A DNA stretch of 64,000 nucleotides from Acholoe squamosa. Taxonomy: Eukaryota > Annelida > Polychaeta > Phyllodocida > Polynoidae. The stretch is taken from NCBI GenBank assembly GCA_949317995.1, contig OX439039.1:75588002-75652001 (forward strand), in the 5' to 3' direction. Positions 1 to 10,699 of this stretch are shown piece after piece. The notes below the pieces were generated by a model, which did no database searches, was not told the DNA's origin, and was given only the letters and a program-made list of their open reading frames with translations. Numbering within the stretch: the stretch's first letter is position 1; every line of letters starts with the position of its first letter. Made by a program: the position numbers and the translations under genes.

Positions 1-627
1 TGGAGGGGGAAGGGCTTCAGGAAGCTGCACCAGCTGGGACTGTCTGATCACGTGACCAAGATCAGGAGCCTCCACAGATCCACCCTGTCCTACTACCAGG
101 AACGCCACCCAGCGGCCGAGTCTTCAGCCTCAGCCTCAGCCTCATCCCAGCAACCCCTGTCTTTGGGCGTCTACCCACAACACACCGCGCAAGAAGCCCA
201 GCTTTCCGCCGCGCCCCCAGCACTGACCCAGCTCCAGCAGGCCTTCTGTGGTGTCCAGCCGCAGATGTACCAGTTACCCGTAGGTCATCAATTCCAGCAG
301 GCTCGCGTTATGCAGGAGGCACAGTCGGCCTACCAACTCCCCATGAGCAAGCAGGCGTTGGGTCAACTCAGAGATACCTTAAAGTCCCTGGTCGTCCAGC
401 CCCAGACCCAGCCGGAGTCCAGTCAGCCCAAGAGGGAAGCAACTATGGCCTCACCCAGTGGCCGCTGGAACATCACGTCAGTGTCCAGCCAGCCCAAAGA
501 AGCTACGTCCCTGGCTTCACGTGGTGGACGTTGGAACATCAAGTCCCAGGCCAAGCAACAGGACACAGGCATCGGCTACAATCCCACCGACAAGACCTGG
601 GTCTACAGGCCGGCCGACCCTCAGTAA
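1..627 (+). CDS. Terminal coding exon, protein of unknown function
   Basis: The frame is open from the first base and ends at a TAA at 625-627, giving 208 residues. The true start lies outside the window, so this is the 3' part of a gene; no convincing splice acceptor precedes the frame inside the window, so the exon probably begins upstream. The first ~40 residues are basic and could be helical. The middle is rich in Ser, Ala, Gln and Pro (an SASASASS run near residues 43-50) and looks disordered. A 20-residue motif occurs twice, encoded at 421-480 and 487-546, with shared core SQPK..EAT..AS..GRWNI. The tail ends in an aromatic segment, DKTWVYRP. I do not recognise the family. Coding is supported by the long frame, the sensible composition, the duplicated motif and the matching 3' UTR. 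Confidence 0.8.
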   Translation, partial: WRGKGFRKLHQLGLSDHVTKIRSLHRSTLSYYQERHPAAESSASASASSQQPLSLGVYPQHTAQEAQLSAAPPALTQLQQAFCGVQPQMYQLPVGHQFQQARVMQEAQSAYQLPMSKQALGQLRDTLKSLVVQPQTQPESSQPKREATMASPSGRWNITSVSSQPKEATSLASRGGRWNIKSQAKQQDTGIGYNPTDKTWVYRPADPQ

Positions 628-1130
628 ATATCACATCATAATTTGGATTAAATTAAACATATGGTCAATGAACTGTACATTATGGGCATTTATCATACAT
701 AAGTTATGATCCAAAAGTAGCATAGTTGTATGATGAAGTGGTCGGAAGTGACGACTGAGGCGCCCCCTCAAGTATGTATTTTGAAGTAATCCTGGACGGG
801 CGCAGTGACGCACTCTGCAGGCAGATGTTCGTACTGCTGCCTAGTTACTTGAGACAGCTTACAGGGCTGGCTATGAACGTTATTTACCCATGAACTCTAA
901 CACTTTTAAGGTGTTAAAATCTCCAGAAATGTTCTAGTAATGGTGACATTATGCATGACGAATGTTTGATTTGGCATATAAGGTTGCCATGCATATGTGC
1001 ATTTGAACTGACTATTCAAGTAATGAAAGTCAATTGTGCTGTGTAAATATGCTTGTATATAATTATGTAAATAAGAATGACTTGTGACTAGGATGGTATT
1101 GTGTAAATAAAGTAGTTTGAGTTAAGTATT
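628..1130 (+). other. 3' UTR of the terminal-exon gene
   Basis: The sequence turns AT-rich straight after the stop codon, with several TGTAAATA-type stretches near 1042-1105. It ends at a canonical AATAAA and a T/GT-rich tract. The cleavage site is inferred to lie near 1125-1135; the exact base is not determined. Confidence 0.65.
1106..1111 (+). terminator. Polyadenylation signal AATAAA
   Basis: AATAAA stands 479 bases after the stop codon. A GT/T-rich tract at about 1137-1149 fits a downstream element, so this is the likely 3' end of the first gene. Confidence 0.65.
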
Positions 1131-1145
1131 TTCCGCTTTTTGTTG

Positions 1146-1147
<2 letters not shown>

Positions 1148-1181
<34 letters not shown>

Positions 1182-1200
1182 AATAATCATAATAATAATA
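1148..1200. repeat. (GAT)n / (ATA)n microsatellite
   Basis: About ten uninterrupted TGA/GAT units pass into AAT/AAC-like ATA units. It lies directly behind the 3' end of the first gene. Confidence 0.95.
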
Positions 1201-3060
1201 CAGTTTCCAATATAAAAGGGAAGAAACATCATTGCACTCCAGAAAAGGGCCTTATCATAATGGTTGTTGCTTTTTATTCCATATGACCTTAAATTATTTA
1301 ATTCCACACCCATTGAAAAGATTCCCCTCAACCAAATATAATGTTCTTGTCTCAGCTGATATTATGACCAGAAACGTGATTTTAAAACGGCAAAAGAAAA
1401 ACCAACCTCCCTCGCCCTTTTTCTCGGAATATTATCTGCTTAGCTGGAGAGAAATAGAAGCTGCCTTTATGTGGTAAGAGGGGGGGGGGGCAGGAGAAAC
1501 CCTCAGACATATACACGCAGCCTTATCATTTAAAGCTGGTATAAAACCTGATATAGCTTTGTCTGATATGTGTTTCGAAGAATTATATACCCCTTCCCCC
1601 TTAAAGGGTGCCATTTATTCTAGTTTCAGCTAGTCCCTCCTCTTTGGTTGGAAGGGAAACCACTTGGTTAATTAGTTCTGGTCAGAGGTACCTAGGGGCA
1701 GCACTGAGTGTTCTGCTCTGCTGTTAGGCATTCAAATCAAAGGTACCACCACTATAGAGAATTCTGCTTTGTGGCTCCATCTGGCGCCACTGTGCTGGTC
1801 AAGACTACTTGTTGACATGAGAAAAAATTCAGGAAGCATTTTATTTTGACACAAGTATATGCTTGAATTTAGAATGGTTAGAATGCACTAAATAGATCAG
1901 GATTTTGCGAGGACACTTTCACAACTGGCGTGATGATAGATATGCAGAAAGTGGAAAATCTTTGTATTTGAACTCTTGTGCCAGCTTTAAGAGCACGAGT
2001 TAGGACGGAAACATCATTACCATAAATCTAGAAATAGGACTTCTCTGTTTTATCCATCTCCATGTCATATACATTTTGTAGAACAAAAACCTGGTACACA
2101 GACCCCACAGATAATACCTGCCTATTATGTACCTTTGATGTGAAATGGTCTTCCCCGTGAACATGAACTGCATGTATCTAAACCTATATTCACTTCATGT
2201 ACATGGCACTAGATGGCACCTGTGTATGACTGTTCCACTATGCCTTGGGATTGGAGGCTTGGTCCTCTATGGCTCAACTTGTAGTAGGGAAGATTAAACT
2301 AACTTTTTTTAGACACCCACATACCCGGTACCTTGAGCCGTCCACACTAGAGAATATACATAAAGGTTGGTCTACTGCTGAATCTATATCATCAACCGAT
2401 TGCAATCAATCAATGTTGATTCAGGAGTAAATTCATTCTCATGGCCCATATTTGGGGTGGCCATCTCAAGGTATGTGAAGGTCTTTAGATTATCCTTCCA
2501 TATAGGAAACATTATGGCGTGAAGCAGCTTTATAGTTCAGGCACGAAGTGTGTTGGCAAAACGTACCCCCCATATGAGGGCTGCTTGAATAAAATGAGAG
2601 CCTTTAACTCTGTAAAAGGAATTAACCATTGACATACCCATGCTGTTTTTCATGCATATTTCAAGAAACTAAGATAACAATTGTTATCCCCTTTTTAACG
2701 TGTCATGAACCTTTTCTTAAAGAGGAATGTCCTTTATTAAGAAACAAAAGATGAAAATGTTGACCATTTTGCATATTGGTGGTTATTCGTATAGGGCTAT
2801 TTTGAAGACGAAATTAAGTGATATTTTATGTACCTGCGGGTAATTCCAGTCAAATAATAAACTCTTAGTCAAACATAGCACCTATATTTGTCTAATGCTG
2901 GTTTCTACACTAGTGACACGATCTGCGAAAAGGCCCCTAAGTGCAGGGGGAATAAGGGTCCTTTTCCCAGTACATGTCTAGTTTATTAACTAGGTAGAAT
3001 ACCTCTTTTGGTTCCAGTATCATTCATCTTTCTTAAGGTCAAGTGGGGCCATGGTCGAGT
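1201..3060. other. Non-coding stretch, no recognised element
   Basis: No frame here looks coding and no terminal inverted repeats were noticed. It includes a G homopolymer near 1481-1490 and a CTCF-like motif at 2206-2219 (listed separately). Confidence 0.5.
2206..2219 (+). promoter_or_regulatory. CTCF-like motif
   Basis: GCACTAGATGGCAC matches the bilaterian CTCF core CCASYAGRKGGCRC at all but the first base. Binding is inference only. Confidence 0.3.
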
Positions 3061-3093
3061 TCCCCTTCCGTCCCAGCTCATTTAGAGACATGT

Positions 3094-3140
3094 GGCGGAA
3101 GTAATGTGACCACAATTCCGGTAGAACGCATGCTGGGAAG
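3094..3140 (+). promoter_or_regulatory. Candidate TATA-less promoter: ETS and ZNF143-like sites
   Basis: An ETS-type GGCGGAAGT (3094-3102), an inverted ETS core TTCCGG (3116-3121) and GCATGCTGGGAAG (3128-3140), which resembles half of the ZNF143/Staf site, lie within 47 bases. They are followed at once by AAGATGGCTGC, the arrangement typical of a YY1 site just downstream of a start site in animal promoters. A strong splice donor follows at 3211. No downstream exon was identified, so this stays a candidate. Confidence 0.4.
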
Positions 3141-3210
3141 ATGGCTGCTTTAGTTCTTCCTGTCGTGGTTACCAAGCATATTTTAGTCTGCTGCTCATAA
3201 GGTTTTAGAG
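3141..3210 (+). other. Candidate first exon with 19-codon upstream ORF
   Basis: ATG at 3141 sits in good context (AAG-ATG-G) and opens a 19-codon frame ending at TAA 3198-3200. The sequence AGAG then meets GTAAGC at 3211, a near-consensus 5' splice site. This would suit a mostly non-coding first exon with a short upstream ORF, read on the + strand. The matching acceptor was not found, and chance cannot be excluded. Confidence 0.3.
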
Positions 3211-3249
3211 GTAAGCGTATAATTGAACATGTGTTGGGAGATTGAAGGG

Positions 3250-3470
3250 GTGACACGTGCGACGCGCATGCCTTCAGACACGTGCCGTAAACGTGTCTAA
3301 TGGCACTAATAATGGAAGAAACAAGTAAGACATTAGGGGTCTGTCCAATTGTAAAAAATTGGGGGAGATGATAGAAATTACAAACATTCCCCCAGCTTTG
3401 TTACTTATATAATATATGTAGCCGCATGAAACAATGGGGTGTGGATGGGGGGTCCCCCATGTCACATGTC
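3250..3470. other. ACGTG-rich short stretch, otherwise unassigned
   Basis: Contains two CACGTG and one further ACGTG within about 3254-3296, with a short match (ATGCCTTCAG) to the CACGTG cluster near 10.38 kb. The rest shows nothing recognisable. Confidence 0.35.
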
Positions 3471-3690
3471 GATTTTAAAAATGGTCATGGCACTTGTCAC
3501 TTAAATCCCTATGTCCCATGTCACCTCTAAGAGCCTATCATGTCCCATGTCGAATTTAAGAAAGCACCTATGTCATGTCACTAATTGTTTTCGCCTCATG
3601 CCCGGGGCCTCATGTCACTAAGGCCCATGTCATATGTCGATTTTAAGAAATGGCCATGTCACCATGTCGAATTTATTGGTCCATACTCAT
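3470..3690. repeat. Degenerate tandem repeat, CATGTC...CGATTTTAAGAA units
   Basis: The words CATGTCCCATGTC, GTCGATTTTAAGAA and TGGCCATGTC recur in order several times with irregular spacing. The same words appear, with TTGTCC replacing ATGTCC, near 45.1 kb and 46.6 kb, so this is a dispersed minisatellite-type family. Confidence 0.7.
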
Positions 3691-4700
3691 AAACAAGCCA
3701 CAGTTTCCCATCAGAATAGGACCCAGTTTGCCATGAGAATAGGCACATGCAGTTAGCTTGCAGTGAGGACAGTGAGGTGGCACCATCTAGTGAGTATTGA
3801 AAGAACTAAGTCCCACCCAGGCCCTATCTGCACGCTACCTATTGCAAAAACAGTCAACTAAAATGAACACATTGGATCAGAGAGAGAAAAATCTTTACAA
3901 CCAATCACAGCACAGCAATAATCCAATGCGGAACATCCCAATATTATGCAAATGAGCTGTATTTGAGTGTAAACTATAATGGGAGATAGTTTGTTATGAA
4001 TAATGGTCGAGATTATTCTAAATCACATTGAGATATCTTGAGGCATTCATACTAACCCCCAGAGAAAATCGCTTTAATTACAACAGAAGATTAATTTGCC
4101 TTGGCCATTATTTCCTACTATCCTAGGGAGCAGGCCATGGTAGCTAGGACCGGGCAAGGGCTCATATGCATTGTAGTAGAAATACACACTTTTTTTGCCA
4201 TTTTAACTTGTAACATTTGGCTTAGAAAAAAAAATAGTGCTTTGAATATGTGATACATTTTGTTAATATCTTTCGGATTATGTGATGCATTTTGTTATAC
4301 GGGGTCTTTTTCTAATACATTTCCTCTTCAATTTAAACGTTCCGTTGGAGGTCTCTTATCCTTGTGACGTCACTGCTGCTCCCAAGAATATTGTTTGAGA
4401 GGGAAAAAAGAAGGGTTTGAACCAAACACACAGATGATTTTACTACTTTACCCGTTAAGTATTTATTATTACGTACACAAGCCCTAATCATCCGGCAGCA
4501 ATTCAACCAAGCACAAGTCACACCCCCCCCTCCCACAATCGAATTTCATGTGGCATCGTAAGAAACTTGGATAATAATTTTCATAATACAAATGTATATG
4601 ACCCTTGTACCTTTTGAGGTGGGGTCTACATTGGTAAATATCAAGACCCCTCTACTCAAGCCAGGGCATCTACTGGCATGCATGCATATATATACTGACA
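3691..4700. other. Non-coding stretch with isolated motifs
   Basis: No coding frame or element was recognised. A CTCF-like site lies on the minus strand at 3781-3794 and a palindromic CRE (TGACGTCA) at 4365-4372. Two diverged copies of a ~35 base unit containing GTGATRCATTTTGTTA lie at 4245-4300. Confidence 0.4.
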
Positions 4701-4705
4701 CAATA

Positions 4706-4746
4706 CACAACTTTTCTCCATAGATGTGCTATGCAGAAAAGTTGTG
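4706..4746. repeat. Short hairpin, 12 + 5 bp stem
   Basis: CACAACTTTTCT (4706-4717) is perfectly complementary to 4735-4746. After one mismatch the stem continues for five pairs to a 5-base loop. Probably a transposon relic; no further copy was noticed. Confidence 0.6.
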
Positions 4747-4829
4747 CATTTTACAACCGTGCAGCTCAAAGCAGGTAAACCCCACACCTGAGTGAATAAA
4801 CAGATGGAGGCAGGAGTTTGTTGCAATTT

Positions 4830-4985
4830 AGACGGGGGCGCGGGGGCCGTGCCCCCTCCTTTTTGTCAGTACTTTAGAGTATAATTGCATATTTTAAGCC
4901 TGGAATTTTCTCAAAATTAGGGGGTGCCTCCTTTTGGGCCGCGCCCCCTCCTTTTCCAAATTCTGGAGCCCCCACTGATATGCAC
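4830..4985. mobile_element. MITE remnant, GGGGCGGATCC-type family
   Basis: Two GGGCCGYGCCCCCTCC blocks (about 4843-4858 and 4938-4953) are followed by CAAATTCTGGAGCCCCCACTG. That tail resembles the end of the widespread animal MITE whose termini read roughly CAGGGGCGGATCCAG. Boundaries are uncertain. Confidence 0.4.
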
Positions 4986-6190
4986 ACATATACCTGCAAT
5001 GGAACAGATCTAAAATCTACGACCTTATTGTGTTTTCATTTGGATGAGGAAAGCTTATATACTTTGTGATTGTCTGTTCTCTCGATCTCAGTCATCAGCA
5101 GTGCCTATTTCTTACTTCCACTCTATACGGGTGTTTTCAGTGCATAGCCAATTAAGCATTTCAAATATTGTTATCTGGAACTGCTTGTTTTTTCAATACA
5201 TGTACACAAGAGGAAACAGACATCCCTGTTGCGGATATTGCCTGACACAGTGATAGATAGAGCAATTAAAAGCTAAACTTCATTAGGTACTGGATTGTTC
5301 CAAACAGTTGTGTTTTCTTATCAGATCCTGCACTTGTCATTATTAACTGTCATTCAACTAATCAAATATCGAGCTTGACATAATTAGTTTTCAAACATAG
5401 TGTCAGAGCGGCTCAAGTTGATGCTGACTATAAAAAAAGAAAGAAAGCTGGGATCGAAAGGTTAGTTTCTAAATTATACGACATGATACAAAACATCATA
5501 TTGAAGGTCTCAATTTAAAAATTTCAATAGACTATACAGAAATCAATCGAGACTGTACCAATGTTGGCCTTGGGTCTATCAAAGTCGATCAGAGGAATTT
5601 CGACATTCAATTGGCTGGGAAATTACTTAAATGTATTTATAAACCAAATGAATCAGGCATATCCAATTCATCTCCACCAAGAGCATTTTATCAACACAAA
5701 AAGTGCCCACCATCATTGTTTGACCCAGCTATAGGTCTATATAGATCTACTTTTGTTTCAATGGTTACTGACTCCCTATCAACTTTTTGAGGGAGTTCTT
5801 TTTACAGACACATTAGACATGTTGAAAGCTGCATCTTGTTCTCATGTAATGGCACGTGGCACGAGTTGCCATGGTGACCTGTGTTTCTACTGTAACCATG
5901 ACGACAACTAGACAGAGCGTCATCCACCTCTCACTCTCCAAACACAATCTGCCTTCTCAAAAAAGGGGAGATAAAAACCTTAACGCACTCAAGAGTTCAC
6001 CAATAAGCCCAGCAGGTACGCATTTGTTATTTTTACAAGTCAGAAGGTTTATCACCAACAAAAATGAGGCACACAAGTGCCCTTTGCAGCAGAGTGAGCT
6101 AACAAAGGTAGGACGTACTCTTTTTGTTCCTGGTGTTTGTTTATTTAGAACCACTTCCAAAGTCGTCTGCTTCTAGTGGACGCAGCGTCT
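4986..6190. other. AT-rich non-coding stretch
   Basis: No element or exon was recognised. Open frames here (for example 5856-6176) show no recognisable protein. Confidence 0.4.
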
Positions 6191-6192
6191 CA

Positions 6193-6553
6193 GGAGGGTG
6201 TTGCTCCTATAGTAAAAGGAAGAGCTGGCTAAAATGCCCTTGTTTCCAGTCCTTTCTTTTAATGTAGCTATAACTTGTCCCTTTTGTTGCTCACAAGTGG
6301 TCATTCAAGTACGGTGCTAAAATAGGGGGATTTGAGTAGGTAACTAGTTGGGAGAAGTCAGTCAGTACAATAAACCATAGAGCGTGTGACATGAGTAGGT
6401 ACCTGGTAGTGCAGCTCTCTCTATTTTAAACAAGGCAGGTGACTTTGCAGACTAATGTGGTGAGTACAAGTACTTAGGTGAAGCAGTGCACAACTTGTTT
6501 AGAAAAGAGGGCACATACTCCCAGCTCTTTTTATAATAGGAGCAACACCCTCC
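6193..6553 (+). mobile_element. hAT-like MITE, full copy
   Basis: Starts GGAGGGTGTTGCTCCTAT and ends in the reverse complement. The ~35 bp inverted ends differ by a three-base gap and a few substitutions. The interior is shared with copies at 26390, 55382, 55890, 57800 and 61886. It has no coding capacity. Ends and length suit a non-autonomous hAT-type element, but no clear 8 bp target duplication flanks it (left CAGCGTCT, right ACGTGCAT). Confidence 0.85.
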
Positions 6554-7359
6554 TGACGTGCATTGGAACGTGTTTGGAAAGCAACAAAGGCGGGGAAGTC
6601 AAACAAGAAGGTCATACACGCGGAAGGAATAAACCTGTAATAGAAAAAGCTTACACAAGCAAAACTAAAATATCTAGGGTTTCTAAACATTGGGAGCCGT
6701 GTTTGCTTTTAAAACTCACTTCGGACCTGATGGATTGTAATGTATGGCAATGCCAATTTATCATACCTCATAGAATTTCCCATCAACCTGCTAATAAGCC
6801 TTTGAAATAAATAGATTTCAAAATGCCAAGCTTTTGAAACGAACATTATTCAATTTTTTTCTTCTGGATATCTTTCTGGCCGATTTGTCAAGTATGATGC
6901 TCAAAATATTTCCACAACTTTGATTGAAATTTGATACTTTCTACTAAGTGAATTATGAGTCATTTTAACATACAAAGTAGAGTCTTTCAACAACAATGAA
7001 TGTCCCATGGTCCTCCACTCATTTTTAGGAAAGTGGAAAGAAACTGATAAGAGAACATTTTAATGTACCCCACTTGATATAATGAGCAACCCAAAATTAA
7101 TGGCTGCCAGAAGTATAGTTGTCATGGTGACACTCTCCACTGAATATCCACTTGAGACATGTGCTCGGTTCTCATGGGTTTGGCAAAAATGGTCTGTTAA
7201 AAATTATTTTATCACCCCTCGCCATCAGTCTATCAAATGGGAAGAGCAAGTTGCAACTTTTACCAAAAATTGTTGATGATTTTACAAATCATATAAAGCC
7301 GCCTGCATGATAAGTGCCCCCAGCGCTTAAAGATTTTGAGGATGATTACCCAACCCATA
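6554..7359. other. Non-coding stretch
   Basis: Nothing recognisable on either strand. Confidence 0.4.
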
Positions 7360-7393
7360 ATAAAACAAAACAAAACAAAACAAAACAAAAAAA
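7360..7393. repeat. (AAAAC)n microsatellite
   Basis: Five to six AAAAC units ending in an A run; could be the tail of a lost retroposed copy, but no body was recognised. Confidence 0.85.
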
Positions 7394-8482
7394 CAGGCGT
7401 TAATCTAATGTCCGTTTTGAGCACCGAGGGGGCTATTTCAAGACCCCTGCAAAACCCGCTGGTTTTACAAAACAGCTAGGTCTTAAACCTTTTTTTCTCA
7501 ATATTCTGGCCAAACTCGTGAAAATTGGCTATACCCCATAATGGTGACCTCACACCAGATGGCAGTAGTCACGAGATCTTGACCTTATTTGGCCATTGTT
7601 TTGAACCCCAGGAGCCACGAACAGAATGGGAAGGAACGATTTGATTGGTCTAGACTTGGCTGCCTGCTGTTTGTTGTCTGCTTCCCGTTGTTCAGGGAGA
7701 TGAGTGGCTGGGAGGGTCGCTGGGTTTCACCCTGGGTTAGATCTGCAAAAGTAAACAAATGTCACCCTTCTGTGATTACACTCTGTGAAACGTGATTTCT
7801 CTAAAACAAGATTTTGCACTGAGCATGAGCGTCTCAGGTTTGAACCAAGGTTCTTTTTTTTGGGGACAGTGCAGTACTGCCCCCTTCTAAACTACTATTT
7901 AATACTGGTGTTTTATTTTGTTTGTTTTTTTATGAATTTGGTGAACTCTTGTCACTGTGTTGTTTCATTACACAATTTGTATTTTTCTCACTTTCATTTT
8001 GAATTACACGAAAGTGTTTGGGTGACACTGAGAAAAGGTAGTAGATTTGACGTGAAGTTTAGTTTTTGTTCAAAATGCAATCTTTTACATATGTGGGACC
8101 CTCCTGACATTCCAAATGTACTTATATCATGAAAAGTTCTAGGGAAAAAATAGAAAGTTTCAAACTATAACCTTGATCCCTCCCCCTAGAGGGCACCCCG
8201 TCGTTGATGACGTCATGCTGAGACTTGGCACTTTGCCCACAGCAGGGACGCTGCGATATGTCCCGTGGAACGCTGACAGACGCTGATGGAAGTTGGACAC
8301 ATGGAGGCTTTTATGGTTTTGTGAACAGTATGGGTCCTGAAATGATAAAATAAACTTTCTTCATGACTTTATTTGACTTTTTAAAAGTTTTTGAGTGACA
8401 TGGAAAGTGACTTTCCAAACAGAAGAAACACACAAGAGCGTCGAAGCACTATAATAATTTTGATTCATTCTATGTGATCCTA
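7394..8482. other. Non-coding stretch with CTCF-like and CRE sites
   Basis: T-rich around 7850-8010. A CTCF-like CCCCTAGAGGGCAC (8183-8196, one mismatch to the core) stands 12 bases before a palindromic CRE, TGACGTCA (8208-8215). No exon follows that could be recognised. Confidence 0.35.
8183..8215 (+). promoter_or_regulatory. CTCF-like motif next to a CRE palindrome
   Basis: The 13/14 match to CCASYAGRGGGCRC and the TGACGTCA lie within 33 bases. Close pairing of two long, specific motifs makes a real regulatory element more likely than either alone, but this is inference. Confidence 0.35.
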
Positions 8483-8572
8483 TATACGGACTTAGCAGGA
8501 TTAATTGTTAGCCAATCAGGTAATCCCAATGATTCAATGGCGGCGCCCATGGGACAACCTGCTACCTCGGAA

Positions 8573-8574
<2 letters not shown>
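8483..8574 (-). mobile_element. TAGCAGGTT element, internally deleted copy
   Basis: Reads as the reverse complement of both ends of the 16361-16530 copy, with the central ~75 bases missing. Conserved words include CGGACTTAGCAGG, GGCGGCGCCCATG and GCTACCTCGGAATA. A long (TA)n tract begins right at its end. Confidence 0.75.

Positions 8575-8575
<1 letters not shown>

Positions 8576-8643
<68 letters not shown>
8576..8643. repeat. (TA)n microsatellite
   Basis: An uninterrupted TA dinucleotide tract abutting the end of the TAGCAGGTT element. The other full copy of that element begins TATTCCGAGG, so the tract may have grown from a TA at the element edge. Confidence 0.97.
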
Positions 8644-8647
<4 letters not shown>

Positions 8648-10280
8648 TATCACGTTTGATTTTGGTATGTAACCTTGAAATCTTTTACATATGAAAATTG
8701 CATTCAGAAGATAGTGTAAGAGGTACTACTTATGATCATTTTAGTTTATACTTGTAATCGATGCACGTATATCTATTACCCCTGATTACCCACTCAAAGG
8801 AAGTGCACGTATTTAGAAAGAGCAAATAGTTTTAGGAATGCAACGTGAAATGATTATTCCAATACATGTAGTAAGAGGAAGAGGGGGTACAAGAGCTAAA
8901 AGTGAGCCGAGATAGGTTTTCACGAGCAGCTCTTCTCACTGCATACCACCCATGGAATGGAGTATTTATCCCTGGTTTTCCACCCTGCTTTTTCTTGGTG
9001 ACAATATCCAGTTTCTCTGGAAGCATTTTTTGGCGTCAGGAATTACTCTGTGCGTCATAGCTCAGAGATGGACTCCACTAAATACACATAGAATATAGGA
9101 AAAACAGAAGATATGTGTAATCTTATAAAACAAGGCAGTCAGTCTCAGTACTGAGTAGAACGCTAGAAAAATCAAGGTGTGAACAATCTAAGAGACGCCT
9201 AAATAAAACAGGGGTAATTGAGTAGGGTGTCGGAGGGGACTGAGGTGCACAGCCAGGTAAGGGGGCTAGTGCTTCTTTCTCTTGTCCTTTTTTATTGCAT
9301 TTTTTTTCTTCAAGAAGGAGGCGGGGGTGGCGATAACATACCGGGTGTTGCAAGGGGGGATGGACAATACAGATTTTTTTGTTTAAAACATTGCATGTTT
9401 CTGTGACACCCTTCACCGGCCTCTAAGGAATACACCAATGGCATAACATGCCTATTCTGGGTCTTGAGGTTGCTCATAATCCTTTCTGTTCTATGAGGTT
9501 TCCTGTTAATTACCATAAGTAGGTCAGTCACATGACCTGCTCTGGCCAATGGGGCACATTGTTATGGTTTGGGTGTTGCAACTGGTGTGTGCAAAAGTTT
9601 ATGGGAAGAGCCAAATTAAAATGTCCTCTCCTATTCGTATTTCTCTGTTCTAGCATACAAAAATATACTATTTTAGGACACAGGAGACTTGTTATCAATC
9701 TTGTAGGGGTTGAATACATCCGAGATTGAAAAAGAGGGTGAAAAGTTGAAAATTCTGCTCCATATGTACAGTGATTTTAGCGGTTGTGCTCTTTTACCCT
9801 GGTGGTACTGGACAGGAAACCTCCCTGGGCAGAATGGAACCTCAACAGGGGGGAATGAATTCTCAACAAACTTTTATAACTAGTTAATTAGTATAGGCTT
9901 TATGGGGTGCGTCTCCTACATATGCATTTGCAAGGACACCTGGAAGTCATTTCTCAGACGCTAAGTTTCAGCCACTCCCAAATCGTACCAACCTGGGCTG
10001 GATCGGAAGGCAATTCTAGGTTACACTGGGTCAATCACTATGAATGGTGTAGATATAGAGGGGAAAAGCATGCACCTGAATAGGCAATCGTAGGTAATAC
10101 ATAATTACCCAGGGTCAATCACTACGATTGGACTGGATCGTAGGGGTGGTTGAAATCGGAGGGAGAGGGGTAGGATCGTAGGGTTTGAGAAATGGCTAGC
10201 AGGTCCAGAGTAAGAGTCTCTGGGGTATCCCTCCAGCCCTCATGTTTGGTGTTACGTATAGAGTCCCTTGTATGGTGCAT
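8644..10280. other. Non-coding stretch with local duplications
   Basis: No exon was recognised. Around 9990-10190 the words GGTCAATCACTA and GGATCGTAGGG/GGATCGGAAGG recur, a loose local duplication. G-rich tracts near 9320 and 9355 are low complexity. Confidence 0.35.
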
Positions 10281-10283
10281 GGT

Positions 10284-10358
10284 ACGTGTGCAATATGGTG
10301 GTGGCACGTGGCCCCACGTGCTATACACGTGTAGCACGTTAACACGTGGCAGGCACGT
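10284..10358. promoter_or_regulatory. CACGTG (E-box/HRE-type) cluster
   Basis: Four CACGTG hexamers (10305-10310, 10315-10320, 10326-10331, 10343-10348) plus single ACGTG cores near 10284, 10336 and 10354 lie in about 75 bases. The segment around 10320-10340 is itself palindromic. Such clusters can bind bHLH or HIF-type factors, but a short decaying tandem repeat would look the same. Confidence 0.35.
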
Positions 10359-10699
10359 AATGCATGGACGGACGGTATGCCTTCAGGCACTATCTATAAC
10401 AACTGTCTGTTTGAATTTCCTCTTTATTAACTGCTGAGGTTTACTCATTTCTGAAAAATACCAATATATTTGTGAACAGAGTCAAGGACTTGACCACATA
10501 TGGTTCAGTGAAAAGATCTGAGGGCGATAACGGGGCGATAAAACACTCTAGATCTGTGCATTCTATATTAGCAAATAGCTACACGTAATCCATTTACAAT
10601 TATACTACGTGTATCACTTTAGAACACAGATGTACCGGCAGGTGTAATCTGTACAATCACAGAGGCAATTCTTTGGTACAATCCATGATTTTCATTTCT

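Noticed and set aside
4706-4746. Hairpin as a microRNA precursor
   Set aside because: Stem is only 17 pairs with a 5-base loop, too short for a typical precursor, and there is no conservation evidence.
5856-6176. 106-codon frame before the first MITE
   Set aside because: Composition is not protein-like, no start or splice context, and the opposite strand is equally open.
8576-8643. 61-codon frame over the TA tract
   Set aside because: Pure dinucleotide repeat translation.
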